Of a stretch of 64,000 bases of DNA, positions 41,676 to 53,406 are shown in pieces. The stretch spans positions 1 to 64,000 of the forward strand of contig FN648456.1 in NCBI GenBank assembly GCA_000310025.1, written 5' to 3'. The notes beneath the pieces are model-generated. The model was given only the letters and a program-made list of their open reading frames with translations. It searched no databases and was not told the origin of the DNA. A program made the translations under genes and the position numbers. How positions within the stretch are numbered: position 1 is the stretch's first letter; the number at the start of each line of letters is the position of its first letter. This DNA is from Ectocarpus siliculosus (lineage: Eukaryota > Sar > Phaeophyceae > Ectocarpales > Ectocarpaceae).

Positions 41676-43639
41676 AAACATATTTTTCCCGATGAGGATC
41701 GACGCCCGACCATCCTCTTTTACGACAAGGCCTGCGTTCTGGACCGCTACCTGAGGGGCCGAGGGGATCTGTCCTGGGTTGGAACGATGCTGATCGTCGA
41801 CCGGTACGTGACACGTGGGCCGGTGTTTCCAAAGCACCCGGGGCAATTCAACGAGAGACTACGTACACCTCGGCCTAAAGTAGGGCGTGCTCCCTGGTAG
41901 TGAGTTACTCACAGCAGCAGGTTGGGCGTTCTAAGTTGTAGTTGGCGTGGCGTTGGGGGTGACGTGTACAGTGTGTCCGAACCCCAACTTGGAATTCAGT
42001 ACCACATACCCCGGCCGTACCCAATACCCGCGTTGTGCGCATATCGTTACTATGGACGCCGGCAGGTTCCATTATCGGGGCCATACGGAGCTTGCGTTGT
42101 CTATCCTCAACAACCCAAACGACTACCACAACCCTCTTCTGTGGAACTTGCAGCAAGACCCACCCGAGTTCTGCTGGAACTCCTCCATCGCCGAGTCCAA
42201 CAACGGGTGGCTAAGCCGTGCGTCAGATACACCCTGCGTCGAACCAATACCAGTTTCTGGTTAACACCGTCATTACAGACCCCCGTTGATGTCTTTTCCT
42301 CGCTGTCTCACTCGTAGTCCGTGTTGTTTCATCCATTAAGGCTAAGTACCTCCAACTACGTTAACTACCCACACCTGTTCTGAAACGCATGCCTCTCTTG
42401 TTGACCAGGGTTTCGACATGTCCTCATGCGCATGCCAAAGGTGCTGAACCGTTTCGTCTTGGACAACAACATCTGCTTCAAGAACGAGCTCCTGCTCACC
42501 AAAAAGCTGTTGTCCCAGCACCCGACCTTTGACCGTTAGTGAAGCACGTACAACACATACATCCGGAACGGCAGGTTGTAGACGTCAGGAACCGTACAGC
42601 TCCCGCTGCCATCTTTTTCGTCCTCCTACGGTGTGTCGAGAGCGGGCCAACATTCCTACCGATCCGAGTTCCCTGGTGCTCTCTACCTAGCAGAGAGGAA
42701 TCCCACCCGCACAGATGTCCTGGAGTGATGGGCTGAAGGATGCACTTGGTTATGGTTACACCATTCGCGCTACCTAATGGGGCTGCTTTACGTACATTCG
42801 AGCCGTTTAGGTTGCTTCCTCTTATCTAGCTGCGTCATGTCACTTTGATCGGCGACGTTTCTTCCTAGAGTGGGTTTACTAGAATGGGTTGACGTTGTTG
42901 TCGTTGTTTTTTTGGTCCCATTGCACGGTTGACATTGAAAATTGCCAACGTTTCCCGGTATGGGTTTCCTTCCTGGCGGGAGTGTTGTCTCTGTTCTCGG
43001 GACGATATGTGCCGTGTGTATGTCAACATCGTGGTTTCGGCTTCTTGTCAATATCTTGGTTCCGACGACGTATTTTTTCCTTGTTGCGTCGTACACAGCG
43101 TAACGACCATATTTTACAATGTCCCACGCGGAGTTCGTGGTGAAGGTGTCGAGCGTGGATTTTCTATGGTGCTGTGTTTGGCTTCATATATTTTTCACAA
43201 CATCGTCTTTTTGTGGCGTCATTACTTATGTTAGTATTTCCTTCGTGGTTCTTCAGGACCGAGCCAAATAGTGCCGAATATGGGGCATATACAGCAAGGG
43301 GTAAGGGATTCAGGTCGTGGCAGAAGCGACCCCGCCCCAAGAAGCGTAAGGGGGTTTCAACCACGCGGACACGAGATGGTCACGACATACATACCGGGTT
43401 TCATATCGTCGCCGAAGCGAACCCGCATTGCCAATTGACGTTCTGTTCCTTACTTTATCTCTCCCCGAGGTAGTATACACGCATTCGTGCGTGCCCGTTC
43501 AGGTGACAAAAGGGTTTCAAACCATACCCGAAGCTTTCCCGCCCCGCGGCCCTCTTCATTGTGTCGGGGTTCTCCGTTAATTTCTGTGTCTCGGTGCAGA
43601 TGTTTGATACATTGGCCCATAACCAAGTGAAATCACACG

Positions 43640-44050
43640 GTGGGTACCCACGTGCACCATAGTCAATGCCCATGGGTACCCATGGGTACCCAATCCATAC
43701 ATAACCAAGTGGTATTACCCCGTGGGTACCCACGTTCACCATGGGCAATGCCCATGGGTACCCATGGGTTCCCACAGACAATGCCCATAGGTACCGATGG
43801 GTTCCAACAGACAATGCCCATGGGCACCCATGGGAACCCATGGGTATACCCATGGTTACCCATGGGCACCCATGGGCATGCCCATGGGTACCCATGGGTA
43901 CCCATGGGTACCCATGGGTTCCCACAGGCAATGCCCATGGGTACCCATGGGTTCCCACAGACAATGCCCATGGGTACCCATGGGTTACCACGGGCAATGC
44001 CCATGGGTGCCCATGGTGACTCATGGCCACACACATGGTGACCCATGGGC
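43640..44050. repeat. Long decamer array, right copy
   Basis: About 30 CCATGGGTAC-type units with GGCAATG and TTCCCACAGAC spacers. Counterpart of 10640-10870 plus 14230-14300 in the inverted copy, where LTR element 1 sits between the two parts. Confidence 0.85.
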
Positions 44051-44694
44051 ACCCAAACTGATGCCTAACGCTAGCCCATGGTCGTCACCGTGGGTAGCCA
44101 CAGGCACCCGTTGGTGATAACCGTGGGTAGCGATCCGTTGGTATCGGTGGTGTAGCACCCTACGGGTGCCGACGGGAATTCGGGATGATCACCAAGGGAC
44201 CTATTCGTCCTGACGAAGGAAAGACGACATGTCTTGGAGCTTTGAAAACAACTAAACCCACCGTACCGTTTAAATCTGAAACAAGTCAGTATGATGAAGA
44301 GACGTGCCCAAGGCCTCGGCGTGCGCGTGCACTGTACGAAACACGGGAGATGCGACTACGCCCTCAGCGTTGCGCCGTGGACCTGGGTGAGCCTAGCGCC
44401 GTGGATCTGGGTGAGGCCACACTTACGCGCTTTCCTCCACGCCCACACCAAGCCAGTTCAGTTGTATCCTTTCTTTCTTTACATTCTTGCGCCGAGCTGG
44501 AATAATGCTGGACTCACCAACTGCCGTGCTGTGAGCCTCCCACGGAACCTTGGGTGTACCACCTCGCTGCGGCCGCGCCTTCGTCGACCCCGCCTAATCG
44601 ATGTTATAGAGTACGCTTAATCTTGTTACCCGTTGTGATCCATCCCCGTGGAGGTGAAGGCCATTACGGTCCTCCGTGGGCCGTTGGTGGCCGT

Positions 44695-44720
44695 GTGTGC
44701 CCATGGGTACCCATGGGCAC
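44695..44720. repeat. Short decamer array at the unit end
   Basis: Two to three units (CCCATGGGTACCCATGGGC) just inside the terminus. The left copy has about five here, so array length differs between copies. Confidence 0.75.
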
Positions 44721-44744
44721 GAATAACGATAGTGTATATGATTG

Positions 44745-47700
44745 CAGACTCTCGAACAACTGCGACCAACCTCTCCCGATTGCACCTGCTCCCGATGCAA
44801 AACAACCAACCCCCTTGTATTTTGCTGCTAGATAGGGATAATAAATCTAATGAAGTATCGCCCCGAGGGGGAAATTCAAGAAGGACGCTCTCAACGCACC
44901 CGTTCTTCGCGTGAAGAATCTCGACATTCACCCTTTCCCCATCAACACAGGCCCTCGAACAAGGTAAGAAATGGTAGATACATCCGAGATCATTCCTCCC
45001 TTCTACCCCAATTGCCCCCGTCATCCTCGTTCCCTGACGATGACAACACATAAATCACTTGGCAAGTACGAACATGTGCAAAAGAGGTCATACGCCATAC
45101 AAGGGTGGGTGTGGCAACGCGAACAGAAAGCGAGTAGAAGGGCACAATCGACCGCCGAAATGATGACGGAATGCAACGGGGCCTCAAACCCCTTAAAAAA
45201 AAGAAAAAAGACCGGAATCAACGAATGAGTAACGTTGCCTTTCACTTCCAACCCGGGAACCTCGGAAAAACAAGTCCGCTGCACAAGGGATCAAATGGTC
45301 CCTCCCCTGCAACACCGACGGTAGGGCACGGCATCTTAGGACGCGTGTATGGCGGATCCCAAGAATCCGGTTGTGTTATTTGTCTCCCGCGCAACGTGGG
45401 GAAGGTGTTTTCCACGTGGAGGCGAGTTTCCGTCGGCGCTCGAAATACTGCTCACAACGAGACCCTCGCAGCTTTCGCGACAACGGCGAAACCAACCGAA
45501 TTCCCTCAGCCCCGCGGCGTGTGCTGTCTTGGGACATGCAGCGTGGTATACAAGGCCTACGGCAATATCGTTTATTGCCCGAACCCTCTGTTCAACAACA
45601 ACATATGAATGCGTATCATAGAGGCAAAAATGAATCCCATGGCAGCGACGTTTCACACTCCGCAGGAACGCGTCACCCCGCCCACAAAAAACCGTGAAAG
45701 GGGGAGTAGTACCGGGAGTCGACACCATTAAAAAACTAGAAAGACGCAAGACATTTAGACCCGAACCCATCACAATCATGAAAATGAAAACCAAATCGTG
45801 CAGCTCTTGTCGGTCAGTACAGCTTGACCACAGTCGGCGTTGCTCTTCCGAACATACAGCACCCCGACTCTGCCCCCAGCTGGTTCCTACGACTTCCAAA
45901 CACTGCAAGAGACACCTCCCTCCAAGAAAGAAAATCACGCCAACACAAACATCGTCCATCTCCACACCCACCCAAAAGCGAAAAAAATATTGACACTCAC
46001 GGGGCCACCACCGCCTCTACTACTGCCTTCAGCACCTAGGTCAAAAATAAAAGAAAAAACACAACAGGCAGGTCCTATGGCCAGCATCTTCCGCAGGGTT
46101 TGAAGGGCGCGCCCCAAACCGTTCGACACATACATTGTACACTGTCCCGCGTAGGCGTACCCTCACCCGGACCAAACTTACCAATCCCCCTCTCCATGGG
46201 TCACGCTATGTGCTACCCGCCCGCCGATAATTGTTTGCATACACAACGCCCCCTCCTTACTTTCACGCATTTGCTTCTCCCCCATCGAGTGCTAGAGGTC
46301 GAGCACCCTCTCCTGTCGCGGACGGCATCCCCCCCTCCCCCCTCTCCGCCGACAAGTTTCTCCCCTCCTTGCCCTGGCCATGCTTGAGCTGCAACTGCCC
46401 CCATCCGTCAAGCAACGCTTGCGCCTTTTGTTCGCATCTGTCGTCGGCAAGTTGTTCTCCACAGGTACGTCTGTGGCCACGAACATAGCACGACCACCTT
46501 GTCGCCCCTTCCAGGCCAACGCGCAAACGTCGCACCCACGCACAACAGCACCCGCAAGGAAGGCACGTGAAAACCACCGGCCTGCCGGGTGTGGTGCATG
46601 AACGCATGGGCCCTGAGCGTCGAAGCCCCTCGTCAACTGACGATCGGCGAATAATGATGTCGGTACTCCAGCTGGCACCGAGCGCCGACGTCACGATGGC
46701 ATCGGTCCAAGATGTCGTGCCCTCCACTTCACTTCCACGCTCATCGTCCTGTTTCACGCCAACACGAGACAGCAGGATCAGTGTCCACGGTCTCTCGACT
46801 CAAGTTGGTTCTCGTTGGTTGGAATATGTAGGCGAGGGAAGTTACGCATGTCTTGTGGGTGTCTCGCGTTCATTGACGGGATTTGGTTTCGCGCCGAAGC
46901 GGGGGTAAAAAATAAAAAACAACCAACGTTTCAAAAACTGGAAGAGTAATGAGAGAACGGCCATGATGACCCTGATGACGGTGAACGCAAAGTCGTCGAT
47001 TGCGCGACGTTACTTCTAAGTGGGTCCTGGTTCTTGCGGTGATACAAACGCGAAGGGCAACTCCAACTTTCCCCCATGAACCTTCATTCACAAGCTGGGA
47101 ACGGCCAGTGGGAACGGCCAGTGCTTTACTCGCTTCTCCCGTCAGGTCCCAAGTCAACAGTGACGAGAGTCTTCGCTGGTCCCCTGCCACCGGCCTGCAA
47201 GAAACAAGCAAACATGAAAAATAAACAAGTGGAAGCTAACCATGTCAACAGAGAACCACACAACGTCCGTGAGGTTTGGGGAGCGATGGAAATCACGAGG
47301 GAACTGGGGGCAGCGGAGCACCCACAGAAATGCACAGGAGCGTGAGAACGAGTGCGAGTGTGAGTGCTTTCGTTAAAAAAAACAAGTGTGGGAGAGACCA
47401 TGGCGGGCGTCGGTCTGCCGCGAAGGTACCGAGCCTAACAAGCACTGGTTGGTCGACACGTGTACGCACCTTCGTAACAGGGCAACACGGACTACGCGAG
47501 GGAGGGTAGAACAGACAACTGCACACATACGAAGCACCAAACCTAGCCCATGATGCACCCATGACGGCAAGCGATCAGAAAACGCAACAGAGACTCTACT
47601 GCTGTGCGTGAAGTGTGCAGATCGAGCTTGACAACGAGTCGGGTGCATCGTAGCAGAGCGGTTTCGGCACTCGACTGTATGTGACGGGGAAGCAACAACA

Positions 47701-50516
47701 GTCACTACTACTGCCACACAGCCCCCGCTTGCGACGAAAACAATATTCGAGAAAAACTGCAACCCCCCCCCCAAGAAAACACATACCGGGGAGAGGGCAT
47801 CAGCTTTGAGCTCGTCGTACGTATACCCCGACAGGCGTCACCGCGGACCCGTCCGATGCGGACTATATGCAGTACACGCGCGCTCAGAATACACGCATCC
47901 TGGATGGATGGTGCATTTCGTCAGGTCGTACGCCTTCTTCGCCCTGCCAGTCCGATGCCGTCCGACGGCGGACCGCGGAGAGTCACTCGTCATGGCACGA
48001 CCACCACCAGGACGACCCATGAAACCCTCTCTCCTGCTGTGCACGATATATCTACTGTAAACCTACTCTCAATACTGATGTACACGTGCTCAAGGATAGA
48101 GTGTATGCGCTGACAAGTGAGCACGTTGTTCTGGGTTAGAATTCATTATTTGTGGAGTGGCATCGGTTCAATCATGGCCCGGGAACGTAAAAAAAACGTC
48201 CCACTGGACCACTGGACGCGTGGTGACACATGGTGCGTGGTCCCCTCTCCGGATAAGGAGCAGTGCTGACGACGTCTATTTCCCGCAACTAACTGTGCAT
48301 GGATATGATGAGAGCGGGGTAGACTGCTGTAGCACTGCGGGACGTTTGCCCAACGACCCCGTGCTGAAAACTGAGAGGGAATACTGCATGGACTGTTATA
48401 TTCACCCGAAAATGCCAAATGCCAATACACCAAAAACCAATGACAGAGTGGAAGTGTACCCTGATGCATGTTGTTTCACGATGTAATTGTGGTCTTGGGA
48501 GACCGACTACGTAGAGGAACAGGAGTTGCTGGACTCACTTTGGTTGTTGAGGTAGCTTCGCTCGTCGACCGCTCGAAGAGTGAGAGAGAGGGGATCGCAC
48601 GCTATCAATTCATCCCAGGAGCGAAGTTAGCACCCCCGGAAACGGCGGGAGATCTCCGAGGACGGTTGGTGGTAGATTCCCGGAGATGGTGAGAATATCG
48701 TCTCGAAGTGTGCGTCACTCTGCCGCCGCTTCGACTGCTGTCGTGCTTCGTTCCGGTGTGTACAGCGAGGACATCAGAGAGTGGATGAGGATTGAAGGTC
48801 AATCAAGGAGTTCTCGTGAGCGGAGAACTACTGGTTCTCCTCGAGTTTTTTTCCGTGGCGCCCTTCTTTCCGATCTCCCGATTGGATTGTTCTTTTTTTG
48901 TCCAGGGGGGATCGGTGTAGACTATACTTCATAGCATACCTACTATAAAGTCTGTTGTGTTCTTCTGCTCTTGTTTCCCTTTGCGATGGACTAGGCAAAC
49001 TAGAAATGCAGACTAGATTTAAAACCTATGTGATTGACAATCTTAGTATCCATTTGGGCTGGCCTTAACCGGACTGGTAGCCGCTTCACAACTACACCAA
49101 CGCTTCGATGCGAAACCAGACCTAGTTTAGTTGGTTGCTCGGCGTACCAGCGAATGGGCTGTGGTGAAGGTGTTGACGTGCTGGTTCGCGGTTGTCGGGG
49201 CTGTGGCCAGTGGGCTCCTTGAGGACTGTGCGGGCCGGCAGTTGTTGGTGCGTCGACGTGGGGAGACGGAGCCTGGCCCCAGTGAGCCAATTGGAGCTGC
49301 ATGGGCTATCTACATAATAAACCTATGACACACACGAGCGCTCCTGCGTCGGCACCTGAAACAGCTGTGTCAAATTTTCTGTTCACACTTGGCCGTTAAT
49401 GTACTATGGGTCGGCTCTACGATACAGATGATTCTTTCGGGAATGAATTGAAGAGTGAACTCTTGACCTGTTTTTGCCAGTTCGATTTGTTTTCGAAACT
49501 CTTGCGAAACCGTCTTTAAGACAATAAAATAACTCCTGCACATCTCCATCGGGGTGAACCTTCGAGCCCTATCGTACCAAGCGAGACCTAAGCAGTATGC
49601 TCAGTAGCCTGCAGTCTCTGCTGCAAGCACTCGAAACCAACCCATGTCACATGTGACGACAACACGTAGAAGTCCGGCTCGCACAACAATATGAAAAAGA
49701 ATTCCGTTTCCTGCAAATTGAGTTTCTACGGTTTGGTCAGTTGTACTCGTTTGCCACAGGAATGAACATAGAACTCCCGCATGGGAGGAGTTGCTCAAAA
49801 TACTCGCACCGGGGACAGGAAATACTTTGGAACCCAGTACATGCTACTCCAAGAATGCATGAATCTTCACTTTTAACAGTCTGCACCAACCGCAAGCGCA
49901 TGTATATCACGTTGCACGTACCCATCCATGCATAAACAAAAATCGAGTAGACATAAACATCCAACAAGGCCCCCAGATGGAAAACTCGACGAACTTCGAG
50001 AACATCTCGCTCTTGTCGTACCTACCGTCGATTCAGTCAATTTGCGTAGAATCTGTTGCATCGGACGGCCGAACATTCTTTCTCGCGAGGCGTGGCGCTC
50101 ACGTACACTACATTCGAACATTATCGGAGCTTCGCATACAACCAGGATTGGCTTGAAATTGACACATGCACACAACGCTAAAAACTACACAGTCATTATT
50201 GGCCGCCTGCGCTCACGAGGGTTGCCATTTGCCAACAACCGTTTCACCTAGACCAAAGACCAAAGGTAACAACTATGTTGCGTCGTGACGAACCCACCGC
50301 CGAAGAACCGGGGATGTTCCCGAGATGGTGGGGGTTGGTATGTTCCCAAAGCGACCGAATCACTGCCGACACAGCTCCACCCTCGTGTTGATCGTCAAGG
50401 TTCGTCGTGTTGTGCCACGCTTCGGGCAGCGAAAGCGCCGGATCAGAGGTAGGTGCTCTGTCGCATGTCGTTCACCACTTTCTGACATTACCGAGGGTTG
50501 TAGCACATGCCGCGAT
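44745..50516. other. Unique-looking sequence without a recognisable gene
   Basis: Several open frames of 80-210 codons overlap on both strands (the longest, 45971-45336 minus, 211 codons). None shows a family signature, and they compete for the same bases. A Cys-bearing frame at 45781-45993 (CSSCRSVQLDHSRRC) could be an exon, but nothing supports it. Promoter or untranslated regions of the neighbouring gene may lie here. Confidence 0.35.
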
Positions 50517-50734
50517 CTATTCGGGAGAGCTGCCGATGATGCACGGGGCTTCGTCGGTGTCATCGCAGTACCTGCCGCTAGCCTTGACCCCTGACCCGCA
50601 GCAAGACTCAGCGCCAAGACCGGCCGCACGGCCGGCATGGGTGCAGCCGGATCCTCCGCACTGGTTACATTCCATCGGACAGCACACGATACCGTTACCG
50701 TCGATGCCTTGGACGCCGTTGCTGCACGTCGTGA
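50517..50734 (-). CDS. Terminal exon with secreted Cys-rich domain
   Basis: Minus strand. An AG acceptor precedes 50734 and a TAG stop is at 50519-50517. About 70 residues with ten Cys: TCSNGVQGIDGNG, VCCPMECNQCGGSGC, ESCCGSGVKASGRYC, DEAPCII. I recall this spacing (CC, CGGSGC, CC, C...APCII) as a recurrent domain of secreted brown-algal and oomycete proteins (from memory, no search done). It is probably the last exon of the GH88 gene upstream, the next minus-strand coding sequence, but splice links across 51-53 kb are only partly resolved. Confidence 0.6.
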
Positions 50735-52180
50735 CTGCTTTCCGGAAACCACATGATTTTCGGGAAACGCGTCGAACGTAGGTGTGAGGCATTTTCTTGC
50801 AGGTATCATGTATGCGGAAGCGTTGCGTTGGATGCTCCTACTTTCGAGGCTGTTGCTGCCGGTCGTGCCTGCCGAGTAGTGTCCCTGCAAGAATAAACGC
50901 AGACGTCTGCCACCCTCCTTTGCATACCAACTGGAACATCAGGTTCGCTTCGAACAGTACCTTACCAGGAGAAACGATTTCACCAAGGCTCATACGCCTC
51001 GTTTCCTGCTTGATGCAGCATGCGAGGACGCAATCTACGTCGACTCACAGACCCTGGCCTCTTTTATTCGCCTTGGAATAAGTAGAAGCCGGAAATCGGC
51101 CATTTCTGATCGGCGTGCGACTGGACGTGGGCCGTGGTGTCGGAACGCAGATAGATGCTCACTCACCGCTCGCAGAATCGAAGGCCTCAACAACTCCAGC
51201 GTCACCAGTCTCGAGCGATCTGACATGTTGTCGATCACATCAAACGTCGAGTGCAGAAGATGGCAGTGCGAATAAATGTCACGGTTCACACGAATGAACA
51301 GAACTCGCTTCGGTCTTGCATTTCTACGTATCCCACCTTTTCTATGAACATCTACGCAGGGCTTGTTGCGAGATTTCGGGGTTGCCGCCGGGAGTCTAGA
51401 TATTGGTTTTGACCTGTGTCGATAAAACCTTCATAGTAAATCCGACGATTTCATCAAGAAGAGGTATCGAGTCGGGGCAACTGCGATGGCGACAGTTAAC
51501 GCGTCTGCGGAGAATAATGATGGTCGACAAGACACCATAGCGTGAACCGTGTGGAGTCAATATTCGCGCTCCGCTCGACTCGGTGCGTCCGCGATGTCCT
51601 GTGACGCCTGACGTTTGTTTCGGCACGAGTATCATGCACACTCTCTCATGGTGTGTCTCACGTGTTCAGTTGGTGTCCAAGTACGAGGTAGTCGACGGTC
51701 GCCGCCGTGGTTACCGCCGAAACCTGGCCGAAGGAGAGCGTTACGCTGTCTACGGTGGACAGCCCCGAGAACGTTCCTGCCGCCACGGAGAAGGAAACCC
51801 TGGCATTGTACAATGAACGGACGATCAAGTCGACGTGAGGGTGACGTGGAGGACGGCGTTGAAAAAGGGCGGGGTGGGGGGGGGATGAGATGTGTGGCAG
51901 GCGCCCTGAGCTTACTCTGTTAGCGCCAGCGACGACCCGAATATGCCGCCATTACACGGCGTGAAAAGGTTCTGTCAGTCTAGTCAATAGGCAACAAGAC
52001 GTTCAGATCCACCGACCAACCTCCTACCTGAGAGTATTTCGTGTCTTTGCCGGGGTATTGATACAAGTCACCGTTGCGGCCTTTCAACAAGGTGCCCAGT
52101 GCTACCAACCACGACAGTCAAACTCGTATACCTACTCTCCACGGCCAAATCAAACAAAACTTCGTGTCAAGGTTTCTCAC

Positions 52181-52933
52181 CCGTTTGACCCCGTGTTCCA
52201 GCCCCCGTCGGGCTGTTCAATGTCCACCGTCACGGACGCCGAACCGCTCCCGAGTGTCAGCGATTCCGGAACGTATCCGGCGTCGGTCAGCGTCACCCCG
52301 AGCCTGGTTGAACGGCCGAGGACGAGTCGATTAGGTATTTCTGTTGAACAATGGTCGAACGGCGCAACATACAAAATTGGACCTGCAATGGCACGTCAGC
52401 TGTGCTGCGATTGATACCCCCACAAGGGCGAAGTGCTTGGGGAATATTTTCGAGACTCGGCACGTCGTCACTCAAGGTCCCACCTGATGAGCGGTACCGG
52501 AATTGAACAAATGGAAGGTCTAGGCACACACTTCTTGCGAGAGCTGATTTTGCAAACTGTGGTTCTGAAGTATCGCGCACGTACGTATTATCCAGCTTCA
52601 TACTCCGATATTCCACCGAGGAAGGCGTTGGAGGCTTCGAGTTATGTCGAGTAGCATGGGCAAGATACGTCTGCACGAGAACATCAACGCTTGCACTCCC
52701 CGAAGAACGCATTTTTGTGAGCTAGCCGTCGTTGTGGACAAACTCTCCCTTTCGTTTCGTCGAATCTCGACATCTCACCAAGTGATGACGGGAGAGTCTG
52801 CCGATAGCCCGGAGAGGTCAACGTCGTTGTCGAGAGCGGTTCCGGAGAATTCGACCGATGGCTGGGTGTCGGTGATACTGACCTCCGTCTCGTTCCGCAG
52901 AATGATGGAAGGGGACATGGTCTGGTACCGGAC
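52181..52933 (-). CDS. Two probable exons, beta-rich extracellular region
   Basis: Exon 52933-52779 (AG acceptor, GT donor) encodes SIILRNETEVSITDTQPSVE ... SGLSADSPVIT. Exon 52303-52181 encodes VTLTDAGYVPESLTLGSGSA ... GGWNTGSNG, also with AG and GT borders. A third candidate near 51830-51670 reads VSFSVAAGTFSGLSTVDSVT. The composition (Ser/Thr/Val, alternating polar) suggests beta-sandwich extracellular modules. They most likely continue the GH88 protein towards the Cys-rich terminal exon. I cannot name the domain. Confidence 0.45.
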
Positions 52934-53406
52934 CTGACGTCAGCACCAACGAATAGGGTGGCAAGAGAACACGGCTCGGAAAACTCAGTGACACGCTCGA
53001 AAACATCAGGCTACAAACTCGTGTTGATCGTTCCGGTGCAAACATGTCCGGCCGTGTGTGGCTACGAATTTTCTTGTGCGCCAATGCGAAAGTTGACCCC
53101 GGTCTATTTCAAAGAGTTATTTGGTGTTGGGACGGGGCACGGGCGTGACATCCGCACCTTTCAAAATACCAACTCTTGTTTCGGGATGTCCTCCCTGTTG
53201 CCACAGGCAGAGGTCTGGGAGAGTGATTGCAAGAAGGTAAACATCGACATGTGCACATGTTTTGGCGATACCTGCTTTCCAGTATCCCCCGCTCGCGCTC
53301 AACCTACCGTGTACCGTGCAGTGGTTGGCTTCGCCAGAAACAAAAGAAACACGGTCATCGCAACAAGCAGGCGTCCGAATCATGCGTGGGAAGCAATGCC
53401 ACTCAC

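Larger units (their letters stand above)
36089..42539 (+). pseudogene. KDZ-superfamily transposase, right copy, truncated and split by Copia
   Basis: Plus-strand counterpart of the left copy. The core exon starts near 36517 (SWSCGIICGI). It is interrupted after AALK by the Copia insertion (target AAACA in the codons for LKHIF), resumes at 41681 with FPDEDRRPTILFYDKACVLD, and ends MLIVDR at 41803. The intron 41804-42065 has GT-AG borders and restores VDRFHYRGH. The last exon runs through SIAESNNGWLSR to the stop at 42537-42539, again needing a 1-base shift near 42220. The Cys-cluster exons present in the left copy are missing because homology ends at 36089. Confidence 0.75.
36089..44744 (+). 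mobile_element. KDZ-associated repeat unit, right copy, interrupted by Copia
   Basis: Inverted copy of 9930-21415. Without the Copia element and its AAACA duplication it is about 3.6 kb. It carries the 3' half of the KDZ transposase gene (plus strand), the non-coding middle and the long decamer array. The end CACTATCGTTATTCGTGCCC (inverted) closes at 44744, after which it departs from the left copy. Confidence 0.75.

Noticed and set aside
42788-43473. Small frames conserved between the two KDZ-unit copies
   Set aside because: They are shared only because the sequence is duplicated. Substitutions between copies show no coding pattern, and no domain is recognisable.
45336-45971. 211-codon minus-strand frame as a gene
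   Set aside because: No family resemblance, competing plus-strand frames of similar quality, and no clear splice or start context.
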